A stretch of 64,000 nt of DNA, from NCBI GenBank assembly GCA_024405155.1, contig JAKSPC010000001.1, forward strand, positions 124,001-188,000, given 5' to 3'. The position numbers were made by a program, and so were the translations under genes. This DNA is from Lachnospiraceae bacterium (GTDB taxonomy: Bacteria; Bacillota; Clostridia; Lachnospirales; Lachnospiraceae). This document shows, piece after piece, positions 17,881-27,005 of the stretch. Each line of letters begins with the position of its first letter. The first letter of the stretch is position 1. The notes below the pieces were generated by a model, which was not told where the DNA came from, did not search any database, and saw only the letters and a program-made list of their open reading frames with translations.

Positions 17881-18642
17881 ATGAACCTTACACTCACACA
17901 ATTTCTGATCGCCTGCCCCTTATGCTTTCTGGCGGGCTTCGTGGATTCCATCGGCGGAGGCGGCGGACTCATCTCACTGCCGGCGTTCATGTTCGCGGGA
18001 CTGCCCGCCCACATGGCCATCGGCACCAACAAGGTGCAGTCTTTCCTAAGCTGTTCCATGTCCACGTTCCGCATGTGGAAGAGCCGGCGCATCGTGCCGC
18101 TCCTCATCCTGCCCTCCGTCGCCGGTGCCGTCATCGGTTCCGCCGCGGGGGCCTGGCTGAATACCCTGGTATCGGAAAAGCTCCTTTCGTACGTGATGAT
18201 CGTGGCACTTCCCATTATCGCCTACGTGGTATTCAATAAAAAGATCTTCGCGGAGGGAGACGGCGAAGCACCGGCGGCAGATGCAGAGACCTGCATCCGG
18301 ATGGCCCTCATTTCCCTGGTGGTGGGCCTTTACGACGGCTTCTACGGACCCGGCGCCGGGACGTTCCTGATCATTGGCTTTACGGTGATCGCAAAACTGG
18401 ATGTGCGTTACGCCAATGGTCATGCCAAAGTGGCAAATCTGGCCACCAGCATTTCTTCCATGGTGGTCTATCTGCTGAACGGCCAGTCTGTGGTGCTTTT
18501 AGGTCTTGCCGCAGGCGTATGCGCCATGGCGGGAAGCTACATCGGTTCCGGGCTCATGTTAAAGAACGGGACGAAGATCGTCCGCCCCATTATCATCCTG
18601 GTCATCATCCTGCTGATGGTGAAGATCATTACGGGATTCTGA
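17881..18642 (+). CDS. Sulfite exporter TauE/SafE (TSUP) family permease
   Basis: The 253-residue membrane protein has about eight hydrophobic helices and the family signature near the N-terminus (AGFVDSIGGGGGLISLP), repeated in weaker form as LYDGFYGPGAGTFL in the second half. TSUP proteins move sulfite, sulfonates or other small organic anions; the substrate is unknown. The ribosome site CAGGAGAT lies in the rsmH tail, so the two genes are probably co-transcribed. Confidence 0.9.
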   Translation: MNLTLTQFLIACPLCFLAGFVDSIGGGGGLISLPAFMFAGLPAHMAIGTNKVQSFLSCSMSTFRMWKSRRIVPLLILPSVAGAVIGSAAGAWLNTLVSEKLLSYVMIVALPIIAYVVFNKKIFAEGDGEAPAADAETCIRMALISLVVGLYDGFYGPGAGTFLIIGFTVIAKLDVRYANGHAKVANLATSISSMVVYLLNGQSVVLLGLAAGVCAMAGSYIGSGLMLKNGTKIVRPIIILVIILLMVKIITGF

Positions 18643-18712
18643 GGGGAGAAACGGTATGCACGGGAGCTGACGCCGTACGGCGGCTCCGTAAAAAAACAGA
18701 AAGAGAAAAGAT

Positions 18713-18982
18713 ATGTCTGCATCCGTAAATTTTACAGTAACAAAAAAATATGACTGTGACGTTTTAGTGACCGGCGGCGGTGTGGCCGGGCTTTCGGCAG
18801 CAGTATGCGCCGCAAGAGAGGGTGCAAAAGTGATCCTCTGCGAACGGGACGGGTGCCTGGGCGGGACCGCCACGGTGGGGCTTGTGGGACCTTTCATGTC
18901 TTCCTATGACCCGGAAGACGTGACAGAGCTTCGGAAGAAGCTGATCTCCGGGGACGTGATCCTGGAGACTTCAGGAAGCTAA
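18713..18982 (+). pseudogene. Truncated FAD-dependent oxidoreductase (N-terminal fragment)
   Basis: Only 89 residues remain. They include a sound FAD-binding start (CDVLVTGGGVAGLSAAVCAAREGAKVILCERDG) and the CLGGTATVGLVGPF segment, as in FAD_oxidored proteins of 450 or more residues. The frame then ends in an unrelated short tail (SGDVILETSGS) 29 bases before glgB. It lacks everything needed for catalysis. A deletion or the arrival of the glycogen operon could have removed the rest. It may still be translated; AAAGAGAAAAG precedes its ATG. Confidence 0.75.
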
Positions 18983-19011
18983 TAGAAAAGGCAGAACGTA
19001 AGGGATCGGAA

Positions 19012-20901
19012 ATGGATCAAAACGAGATTTTCTTATTTAACGAAGGAAGACTTCTGGAAGCTTACAGGAGCCTGGGAGCCCACGTGACGGACGGGGGTGT
19101 TACTTTCCGTGTCTGGGCGCCGGGCGCAAGGAATGTATATGTGACAGGAGATTTCAACGGCTGGGGGAAGAGCCTGCCTCTTACGCCCGTGGAAAGTTCC
19201 GGCATCTGGGAAGGAACGGTGTCCGAAGCCGCAGAGGGGAGCCTGTATAAATATCTCATTGAAACGGAAGACGGCAGGACCCTGGAAAAAGCGGATCCCT
19301 ATGCCTTTATGGCCGAAATGCGGCCTTCCACTGCGTCCATCGTCCATACCCTTGTGAGCAGCTGGACGGATGACCGCTGGATGGAGGGTAGAAACAGAAA
19401 AGATCACCTCAAGGAGCCCATGAACATTTACGAGGTCCATGCCGGCAGCTGGAAGAGGAAGCCTCTTTCAGACCCCGCAAACGCCTCCGAATGGGAGAAG
19501 ACTTCCAATTTCCTTACTTATACAGAGCTGGCCGACGAACTGATCCCATATATAAAGGAGATGGGATATACCCACATCGAGCTGATGCCGGTGATGGAAC
19601 ATCCGCTGGATGCTTCCTGGGGGTATCAGGTCACGGGGTATTTTGCCGCCACCTCACGGTTCGGCGAGCCGGAAGGTCTCAAATATCTGATCAACAAAGC
19701 CCATCGCAATAACATCGGGGTGATCCTGGACTGGGTGCCGGGTCATTTCTGCCGGGATGCCCACGGACTTTCGGAGTTTAACGGAAAGTTCCTGTATGAA
19801 AAAGACCTCCATCCCAACTGGGGCACGGCCAAGTTTGATTTCGGACGGCCGGAAGTGAGGACATTCCTTTTGTCCAATGCCCATTTCTGGCTGGAGGAAT
19901 ACCATGCCGACGGGATCCGGGTGGACGGGGTCTCCAGCATGCTCTACCTGAATTTCGGGGTGGAAAACAAAAAAGACTATAAGTTCAATCGGTACGGTAC
20001 CGAGGAAAACCTGGAAGCCACCGCATTTCTGCGGGAACTTTCCCGGATGGTGGGAGAACGGCATCCGGGCGCGGTGCTCATTGCGGAAGAATCCACCGCC
20101 TGGCCGCTGGTCACCTATCCGCCGAAAGACGGAGGGCTGGGATTTCATTACAAGTGGGACATGGGATGGATGCATGACACCCTGGACTATTTTTCCACGG
20201 ATTTCGATTACCGCCCGGCAAACCACGGGAAGCTCACGTTCTCACAGATGTACCATTACAGCGAGAATTTCGTTCTGGCCTTTTCCCACGACGAGGTGGT
20301 CCACGGAAAATGTTCCCTCATCGGAAAGATGCCGGGAGATTACTGGAGAAAATTCGCGGACTTAAGGACCATGATGTTCTACCAGATGACCTATCCCGGC
20401 GCAAAACTCAATTTCATGGGAAACGAGTGGGCACCCTTCATCGAATGGCGGGAATATGAGGAACTGGAATGGTTCCTTCCCGAACAGTACGAAAGCCATC
20501 GGAAACACAGGGAGCTCATTAAGGCGCTGAACCATTTGTACCGCGCTGATAAGGCGCTTTACGATAACGACTTTGCTCCCGAGGGTTTTTCCTGGATCGA
20601 CCCGGATAACAGCACCCAGAAGGTCTTAAGCTACGAACGCATCAGTGCTTCCCGGAGGCAGAGAGACTATGCGGTACTCAATCTGGGGATAGAACCCTTC
20701 GGCCGGTTCCGCATCGGGGTGGATAAACCGGGCACTTATGTGATATTATTGAATACGGACGATGAGGCTTACGGGGGAAGCGGCTGCGTGAAAGAAAGAA
20801 GTTTTGCCGCCGAAAAGATCCCCTATCATGGAAGGCCTTATTCCATAGAGATTTCGCTGCCGCCTCTTGGCGCAGTACTTGTAAGGAGAACGCATGCTTA
20901 G
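19012..20901 (+). CDS. glgB: 1,4-alpha-glucan branching enzyme GlgB
   Basis: GlgB forms alpha-1,6 branches in glycogen. The 629-residue protein begins with a CBM48 domain (VTFRVWAPGARNVYVTGDFNGW), then a GH13 barrel with the nucleophile aspartate at about D305 (IRVDGVSSMLY), the acid glutamate in IAEES (about residue 358) and SHDEVVHGK for the third catalytic aspartate. The length fits branching enzymes without the extra N1 domain. It opens the glycogen operon and overlaps glgP by 8 bases. Confidence 0.96.
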   Translation: MDQNEIFLFNEGRLLEAYRSLGAHVTDGGVTFRVWAPGARNVYVTGDFNGWGKSLPLTPVESSGIWEGTVSEAAEGSLYKYLIETEDGRTLEKADPYAFMAEMRPSTASIVHTLVSSWTDDRWMEGRNRKDHLKEPMNIYEVHAGSWKRKPLSDPANASEWEKTSNFLTYTELADELIPYIKEMGYTHIELMPVMEHPLDASWGYQVTGYFAATSRFGEPEGLKYLINKAHRNNIGVILDWVPGHFCRDAHGLSEFNGKFLYEKDLHPNWGTAKFDFGRPEVRTFLLSNAHFWLEEYHADGIRVDGVSSMLYLNFGVENKKDYKFNRYGTEENLEATAFLRELSRMVGERHPGAVLIAEESTAWPLVTYPPKDGGLGFHYKWDMGWMHDTLDYFSTDFDYRPANHGKLTFSQMYHYSENFVLAFSHDEVVHGKCSLIGKMPGDYWRKFADLRTMMFYQMTYPGAKLNFMGNEWAPFIEWREYEELEWFLPEQYESHRKHRELIKALNHLYRADKALYDNDFAPEGFSWIDPDNSTQKVLSYERISASRRQRDYAVLNLGIEPFGRFRIGVDKPGTYVILLNTDDEAYGGSGCVKERSFAAEKIPYHGRPYSIEISLPPLGAVLVRRTHA

Positions 20902-23314
20902 CTACACCAAAGAACAATTCATTACAGAGTACAGAAACCTGATCGAGAGAGGATTTTTCAAACCGATCGCGGAGACCACGTCCCAGGAGCGCTACTACGC
21001 GCTGGTGGAGCTTCTGAAAAGACATCTGCAGGAAGTCCAGACCGATACCGAACTTGCGGTAAACAAAAACAGGAAAAAGAGAGTCTACTACTTTTCCATG
21101 GAATTCCTTATCGGAAGACTTCTGGAGAATTATCTGATCAACGCAGGTCTCAGAGATACGGCGGAAGAAGCGCTTAAGGAGCTTGACATCGACATCGGCG
21201 AGATCTTCGAATGCGAAGCGGACCCCGGGCTCGGAAACGGGGGCCTTGGCAGACTGGCGGCCTGCTTCATGGATTCCTGCGCCGCGCTTTCTGTTCCCGG
21301 CACGGGAATGGGGCTCCGGTTCCTGTTCGGTCTGTTCCGCCAGAAGATCGAATCCGGATATCAGATCGAGCTGCCGGATGCCTGGCTGGATAACGGCTAT
21401 CCCTGGGAGGAAATGAAGATCGCCGAAGCCGTGGAGGTGCGGTTCGGGGGAACGGTGGACCGGAGCTTTGAAAACGGAAAGCTCTCCTTCCACTACAGAG
21501 ACTATACCAGCGTGCTGGCGATACCCTACGACGTGCCGGTGGCCGGCTACGGCCTGGAAAGCGTCAATACCTTAAGGCTGTGGAGCGCGGCTCCGGCCCA
21601 CGACGTGGTGGATATGGAGGCGTTCAACCGGGGCGATTACGCCACGGCCATGAAGGAGAAGAGCGACATTGAAGCCATCACCTGCATGCTGTATCCCAAC
21701 GACAACCAGGATTCCGGAAAGATCCTAAGGATCAAGCAGGAATATCTGATGGTATCTGCCGGGATCCGGGATATCTTAAGGACCTATAAGGATACCTACG
21801 GACCGGATGCGCTTTCGGAACTTCCGCAGCACGTGTCCATCCACATCAACGATACCCATCCCGCGCTTTGCGTGCCGGAACTGGTAAGGATCCTGATCGA
21901 CGAGGAAGGCATGGAATGGAATGAGGCCTGGGAGGTCACCAGAGGCGTCATTTCCTTCACCAATCATACCGTTATGCCGGAAGCGCTGGAAAAGTGGCCC
22001 GAAGAGATGCTTAAGAAGCTGATCCCCCGGGTCTACATGATCATCGAGGAGATCGACCGGCAGTACAAGCAGTTCATTGCCACCCTTCCCGGTGACTATT
22101 TTGAAAACGTCAAACGGCTGGGCATCATCGTAAACGGCAAGGTGCGGATGGCCAATCTGTCCATCATCGGTTCTCATTCCGTAAACGGCGTGGCGAAGAT
22201 CCATTCGGATATCCTTACGAACAGCCTGTTCAAGGATTACTACGAGCTGGCACCGGAAATGTTCAACAACAAGACCAACGGCGTTTCCCAGAGGAGATTC
22301 CTCCTCCAGTCCAACCCGGGGCTTTCCTCTCTCATTACGGAGCTTCTGGGTGACGGATGGAAGAAGGATTTTTCACAGATCGAAAGGCTGACGGACTATG
22401 CCGATGACGGGGAAGTCCTTCGGAAGCTTCTGGAAGTAAAGAGGCAGAACAAAGTGCGTCTGGCGGAATTCATCGCCCGCACGTCTCACATCGCGGTGGA
22501 CCCGGATTCCGTGTTCGACATTCAGGTAAAGAGGATCCACGCCTACAAGAGGCAGCTGCTGGCAGCTTTCAAGGTACTTTCTCTGTACAACCGGATCAAG
22601 GCCGATCCCTCTTCGGTAAAGAGACCGTATACCTTTATTTTTGCCGGAAAGGCCGCACCGGGCTATCATTTTGCCAAGGACGTGATCAAATTCATCTGTT
22701 CGGTGGCCGATACGGTCAATTCCGATCCCCAGGTGAATCAGATCCTGAAGGTGGTATTCATCGAAAACTTCTGCGTGACAAACGCCCAGCTGATTTATCC
22801 GGCAGCAGATCTCAGCGAGCAGATCTCCACCGCCGGCAAGGAGGCTTCCGGAACGGGCAACATGAAGTTCATGATGAACGGCGCGGTAACGCTTGGCACC
22901 ATGGACGGCGCCAACGTGGAGATCCACGACCTGGTGGGAGACGACAACATAGAGATCTTCGGCATGCGCGCGGAGGAAGTGGAGGAGCTTTCCAGAAGCG
23001 GGAATTATTCCGCCATGGCGGAAGCGGACCGGGATCCCAGACTGTCCCTCATCCGGGAACAGCTGGTGAACGGTTTCTTCAAAAAGAGCGGCACGGATTT
23101 CTGGGGGATCTATGACGAACTGTTCAATAAAAACGACGAGTATTTCGTGCTGAAGGATTTTGACTCCTACGTACGGGGCTTTGAGCATCTGAGCGAGTGC
23201 TATGACGACCGCTCTGCATTTGCGAAAAAGTCCCTTGTCAATATCGCAAAGTCGGCATATTTCAGCTCCGACAGGACCATAAAGGAATACGCGGGAGACA
23301 TCTGGAAACTGTAA
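20894..23314 (+). CDS. glgP: Glycogen/starch phosphorylase
   Basis: The 806-residue enzyme releases glucose-1-phosphate from glycogen. It carries YYFSMEFLIGRLL, DPGLGNGGLGRLAACFMDS, the INDTHPAL motif and the PLP site EASGTGNMKFMMNG with the lysine at about K658. GTAAGGAG lies 4-11 bases before the ATG, within glgB, so the two are translationally coupled. Having a degrading enzyme in the same operon as the synthetic enzymes suggests turnover of one glycogen store and control at the enzyme level. Confidence 0.96.
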   Translation: MLSYTKEQFITEYRNLIERGFFKPIAETTSQERYYALVELLKRHLQEVQTDTELAVNKNRKKRVYYFSMEFLIGRLLENYLINAGLRDTAEEALKELDIDIGEIFECEADPGLGNGGLGRLAACFMDSCAALSVPGTGMGLRFLFGLFRQKIESGYQIELPDAWLDNGYPWEEMKIAEAVEVRFGGTVDRSFENGKLSFHYRDYTSVLAIPYDVPVAGYGLESVNTLRLWSAAPAHDVVDMEAFNRGDYATAMKEKSDIEAITCMLYPNDNQDSGKILRIKQEYLMVSAGIRDILRTYKDTYGPDALSELPQHVSIHINDTHPALCVPELVRILIDEEGMEWNEAWEVTRGVISFTNHTVMPEALEKWPEEMLKKLIPRVYMIIEEIDRQYKQFIATLPGDYFENVKRLGIIVNGKVRMANLSIIGSHSVNGVAKIHSDILTNSLFKDYYELAPEMFNNKTNGVSQRRFLLQSNPGLSSLITELLGDGWKKDFSQIERLTDYADDGEVLRKLLEVKRQNKVRLAEFIARTSHIAVDPDSVFDIQVKRIHAYKRQLLAAFKVLSLYNRIKADPSSVKRPYTFIFAGKAAPGYHFAKDVIKFICSVADTVNSDPQVNQILKVVFIENFCVTNAQLIYPAADLSEQISTAGKEASGTGNMKFMMNGAVTLGTMDGANVEIHDLVGDDNIEIFGMRAEEVEELSRSGNYSAMAEADRDPRLSLIREQLVNGFFKKSGTDFWGIYDELFNKNDEYFVLKDFDSYVRGFEHLSECYDDRSAFAKKSLVNIAKSAYFSSDRTIKEYAGDIWKL

Positions 23315-23342
23315 AAAGACGAAGTAGCAAGGGAGGTTTGCT

Positions 23343-24452
23343 GTGAAAAAGAAGGAATGGATCGCAATGCTTCTGGCAGGCGGCCAGGGTTCCCGGCTGG
23401 GGGCCCTCACCAAAAATATCGCAAAGCCTGCTGTTTCATTTGGAGGGAAGTACCGGATCATCGATTTCTCCCTGTCAAACTGTGTCAATTCGGGAATTGA
23501 CACAGTGGGAGTTCTGATCCAGTATCGGCCGCTGGCGCTGAGCAGATACCTTGGCACCGGTGCCGCCTGGGATATGGATACCTCCGACGGAGGTGTGCAC
23601 GTGCTGCCGCCCTATGCTACACAGACCGGCGGTGCCTGGTATGAAGGCACGGCGGATTCCATCTATCACAACATCGATTTCGTGGATTCCTATTCGCCGG
23701 AATACGTGCTGATCCTTTCCGGCGACCATCTGTATCAGATGGATTACAATCAGATGCTTACCTTCCACAAGGAAAAGCAGGCGGATCTTACCGTATCCGT
23801 CATGCCGGTACCCATGGAAGAGGCCAGCCGGTTCGGCATCATGAGCACGGACGATAATAACAGGATCGTAAAATTTGCCGAAAAACCGAAGGAGCCGGAG
23901 AGTGATCTGGCATCTATGGGCATTTACATCTTCAATTGGGAAGTGCTGAAAAAGGCGCTCCTTGAGGATCATAAGAACAAAGAGTCTTCCCACGATTTCG
24001 GCAAAAACATCATTCCCATGCTGCTGGGGGACGGAAAGAAGCTGTTTGCTTACCGCTTTGAAGGCTACTGGCGCGACATCGGGACCATCGACAGCTACTA
24101 TGAAGCCCAGATGAACCTGATCAAAGAAGAAACGGGATTTGATCTGTATGACAGCAGGATGGCCGTATACTCCAACACGGAGCTTGCTCCCGCTCACAAG
24201 ATCAGCCGGAAAGCCCGGGTGGACAACGCCCTCATCTGTAACGGCGCCATCATCTCCGGCAAAGTCACGAATTCCATCATCGGTACCAACGTGGTCCTGG
24301 AAGAAGGGTCCGAAGTGACGGATTCCATCGTCCTTCCGGGGGCAAAGATCGAAAGAAACGCAAAGGTCTTCCATGCCATCGTGTGTGAAGACGCGGCGGT
24401 GTCGGCAGGTGCCGTTCTGGGTCGGCCGGATACCGTCTGTGTGATCGAATAG
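23343..24452 (+). CDS. glgC: Glucose-1-phosphate adenylyltransferase, catalytic subunit
   Basis: GlgC makes ADP-glucose from glucose-1-phosphate and ATP. The start is GTG at 23343, 6 bases after AAGGGAGGT. The 369-residue protein has the nucleotide-binding [40 protein letters not shown] and FAEKP motifs, then a C-terminal left-handed beta-helix of hexapeptide repeats. The intact GGQGSRL loop marks it as the active partner of the GlgD subunit encoded next. Confidence 0.95.
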   Translation: MKKKEWIAMLLAGGQGSRLGALTKNIAKPAVSFGGKYRIIDFSLSNCVNSGIDTVGVLIQYRPLALSRYLGTGAAWDMDTSDGGVHVLPPYATQTGGAWYEGTADSIYHNIDFVDSYSPEYVLILSGDHLYQMDYNQMLTFHKEKQADLTVSVMPVPMEEASRFGIMSTDDNNRIVKFAEKPKEPESDLASMGIYIFNWEVLKKALLEDHKNKESSHDFGKNIIPMLLGDGKKLFAYRFEGYWRDIGTIDSYYEAQMNLIKEETGFDLYDSRMAVYSNTELAPAHKISRKARVDNALICNGAIISGKVTNSIIGTNVVLEEGSEVTDSIVLPGAKIERNAKVFHAIVCEDAAVSAGAVLGRPDTVCVIE

Positions 24453-24462
24453 GAGGCCTGTC

Positions 24463-25560
24463 ATGAGTGAGAAAGCATTAGGCATCATTTCCGCCAATTA
24501 CGGCGCTGCGGGCTTCGGACCGCTTCTTAAGAACAGAACACTGGCAACGCTTCCTTTCGGTGCCAGATACCGGATGATCGATTTTGCCCTGTCCAATTTT
24601 TCAAACGCGGGGATCCATACCGTGGGTGTCATCACTCCCTATTATTACCGGTCTCTGATGGATCACATCGGTGCCGGCAAACCCTGGGATCTGGACAGGA
24701 ACCGGGGCGGACTTTTCATCATGCCCGGTTCGGTCTACGGGGAAGACATGGGAAAGAACCGTTTCCCCTTAAAGGATCTCATCCGGAACCGCAGGATCCT
24801 GGTAAGCGGTGATGAGGAGACGGTGATCCTCTGCGATACCAGCTGCGTGCTGAACGCGGACCTGGACGGTTTTATCAAAGCCCACGAAAAGAGCCGCTGC
24901 CGCGTGTCGTTTTTGTATAAAAACATGCGGTCATGCCCTGGAAGATGCATCATGGGCATTGAAAACGGCATGGTGAAGACCATTGAGGAGGGAGACGGGG
25001 CGGAAGGTGCGGCCTTTTTGGGGATCATGGCCATCAGCCGGGAATACCTTCTGAAACTTCTGGAAGATTACGCCGCTGTGGATTACCTGGATATCTTCAC
25101 CATTCTCCGGCTGGATCTGGGAAAGCATCGGATCCACGCCTGTGAGTTCACGGCTTATGCCGGGCTGATCGATACCCTTAAGGACTATGAACGCGTGTCT
25201 GCTGAGCTGATCGCCCAGAAGACCGCCAAGGAGCTTTTCGAGAGCGAGCGTCCCATTTATACAAAGCCCCAGGACCTGCCGCCCTGCCGCTACAAAAAGG
25301 GAGCTTCCGTGAAAGAGTCCATCATTGCGGCCGGTTCCGTCATTGAAGGCACTGTGGAAAACAGCATCATCTTCCGTTCGGTAACGGTGGGAAAAGGCGC
25401 TGTCATTAAAAATGCCATTATCATGCAGCACGGCAGCATCGGCGAAGGCGCCGCTGTGGAAAACGCCATCCTGGATAAGAGCGTGACCGTGGGCGCAGGA
25501 AAGAAGATCTGCGGAACGCCCGATGACGTGATCGTGCTGGCAAAGGAAACCAAAGTATGA
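24463..25560 (+). CDS. glgD: Glucose-1-phosphate adenylyltransferase, GlgD subunit
   Basis: This 365-residue protein resembles GlgC over its length (PFGARYRMIDFALSNFSNAGI, C-terminal beta-helix) but lacks the GGxGxRL nucleotide loop, having NYGAAGFGPLL instead. In Firmicutes GlgD pairs with GlgC and modulates it, with little or no activity of its own. AGGAGGCC precedes the ATG. The stop overlaps the glgA start. Confidence 0.94.
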   Translation: MSEKALGIISANYGAAGFGPLLKNRTLATLPFGARYRMIDFALSNFSNAGIHTVGVITPYYYRSLMDHIGAGKPWDLDRNRGGLFIMPGSVYGEDMGKNRFPLKDLIRNRRILVSGDEETVILCDTSCVLNADLDGFIKAHEKSRCRVSFLYKNMRSCPGRCIMGIENGMVKTIEEGDGAEGAAFLGIMAISREYLLKLLEDYAAVDYLDIFTILRLDLGKHRIHACEFTAYAGLIDTLKDYERVSAELIAQKTAKELFESERPIYTKPQDLPPCRYKKGASVKESIIAAGSVIEGTVENSIIFRSVTVGKGAVIKNAIIMQHGSIGEGAAVENAILDKSVTVGAGKKICGTPDDVIVLAKETKV

Positions 25561-27005
25561 AAAATGTGTTGTTTGCAGCCTCCGAGGCCGTTCCCTTCTT
25601 CAAAAGCGGCGGCCTTGCTGATGTGGCGGGAGCTCTCCCGAAAGCGTTAAACTGTCCGGCATACAGAGTACGCTGCATTATGCCAAAGTTCGGGCAGATC
25701 CAGAAGGAATATACGGAGAAGATGGAGTACGTGACCAGCTTCGAGGTGCCTCTTGGCTGGCGCCGGGCGTACTGCGGCCTTTTCCGGCTGAAATATCAGG
25801 GGATCATCTGGTATTTCCTGGACAATGAATACTATTTCTTCCGGGAGAGAGCCTACGGAGAGTTTGATGACGGGGAGCGGATGGCGTTTTTCTCAAAGGC
25901 CATTCTGGAGGCGATCCCCCATCTGGACTTTGACGTGGATATCCTGCACGCAAATGACTGGCATACCGCCATGGCACCGGTATTCTTGCGGGAGCATTAC
26001 AACCATCTGGAACAGTACCGGAAGATCAGGACGGTGTTTACCATCCACAACCTGAAATTCCAGGGACAGTACGACCCCTTCGTGCTGGGAGACGTGCTGG
26101 GACTGGAGGGAACGCCTGCCGAGCCTCAGCTCCTTACCTACAAGAACGGCAGAAGGGAATCCGTCAACTACATGCAGGGCGCCGTGTGTTACGCGGACCG
26201 TGTCACCACCGTAAGTCCCACCTATGCAGAAGAGATCAGGACCCCCTATTACGGAGAAAACCTGGACTGGCTCTTCCGGAAAAGGAGCGACGTGCTTTCC
26301 GGGATCTTAAACGGCATCGATACGAAAGATCTGGATCCGGCAGCAGATCCTTCTCTGCCGTATCCATATGACCTTTCCGATCTTTCCGGAAAGAAAAAAG
26401 ATAAGAAGGCGCTGCAGGAGGAACTGGGCCTTGTCGTCTGCCCCTCCGTTCCGCTCTATGCCATTATCAGCAGGCTGACAGAGCAGAAAGGCCTGGATCT
26501 GGTGACCTATATCCTTCCCGAGCTGGAAAAGCGGGATCTGCAGCTGGTGATTCTGGGCGTGGGAGACGCAAAGTACGAAGAAGCATTCCGTTACTATGCG
26601 GACAGGAACCCCGGAAAGTTCTCCGCAAAGCTGTATTTTGACGAGCCTCTTTCCCGCAGGATCTACGCAGGGGCGGACGCGCTTCTGGTCCCCTCCCGGT
26701 TCGAGCCCTGCGGTCTTACCCAGATGATGGCCATGCGCTACGGCACCCTTCCCGTCGTACGTGAGACGGGAGGTCTTAAGGATACGGTGGAGCCGTACAA
26801 TCAGTACGAGGGCACAGGCACGGGGTTCTCCTTTGCCAACTTCAATGCCCACGAACTGCTTTCCGCCATAGACCTGTCTCTTTCCGCATACAAAGATAAA
26901 AAAGCCTGGAAAAAACTTTGTGAAAATGCCATGAATAAAGATTTTTCCTGGCATGCGGCAGCAAAAGAATACAGAAAACTTTACAAGGAACTGTTACAGT
27001 CATGA
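25557..27005 (+). CDS. glgA: Glycogen synthase (ADP-glucose, GT5)
   Basis: GlgA extends the glucan chain from ADP-glucose. The 482-residue protein starts with EAVPFFKSGGLADVAGALP, where KSGGL binds ADP-glucose, then has DILHANDWHTA, a PLP-free GT-B fold and the C-terminal PSRFEPCGLTQMMAMRYGTLPVVRETGGLKDTV region that contains the donor site. It overlaps glgD and the next gene by 4 bases each, so all three are coupled. Confidence 0.96.
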   Translation: MKNVLFAASEAVPFFKSGGLADVAGALPKALNCPAYRVRCIMPKFGQIQKEYTEKMEYVTSFEVPLGWRRAYCGLFRLKYQGIIWYFLDNEYYFFRERAYGEFDDGERMAFFSKAILEAIPHLDFDVDILHANDWHTAMAPVFLREHYNHLEQYRKIRTVFTIHNLKFQGQYDPFVLGDVLGLEGTPAEPQLLTYKNGRRESVNYMQGAVCYADRVTTVSPTYAEEIRTPYYGENLDWLFRKRSDVLSGILNGIDTKDLDPAADPSLPYPYDLSDLSGKKKDKKALQEELGLVVCPSVPLYAIISRLTEQKGLDLVTYILPELEKRDLQLVILGVGDAKYEEAFRYYADRNPGKFSAKLYFDEPLSRRIYAGADALLVPSRFEPCGLTQMMAMRYGTLPVVRETGGLKDTVEPYNQYEGTGTGFSFANFNAHELLSAIDLSLSAYKDKKAWKKLCENAMNKDFSWHAAAKEYRKLYKELLQS

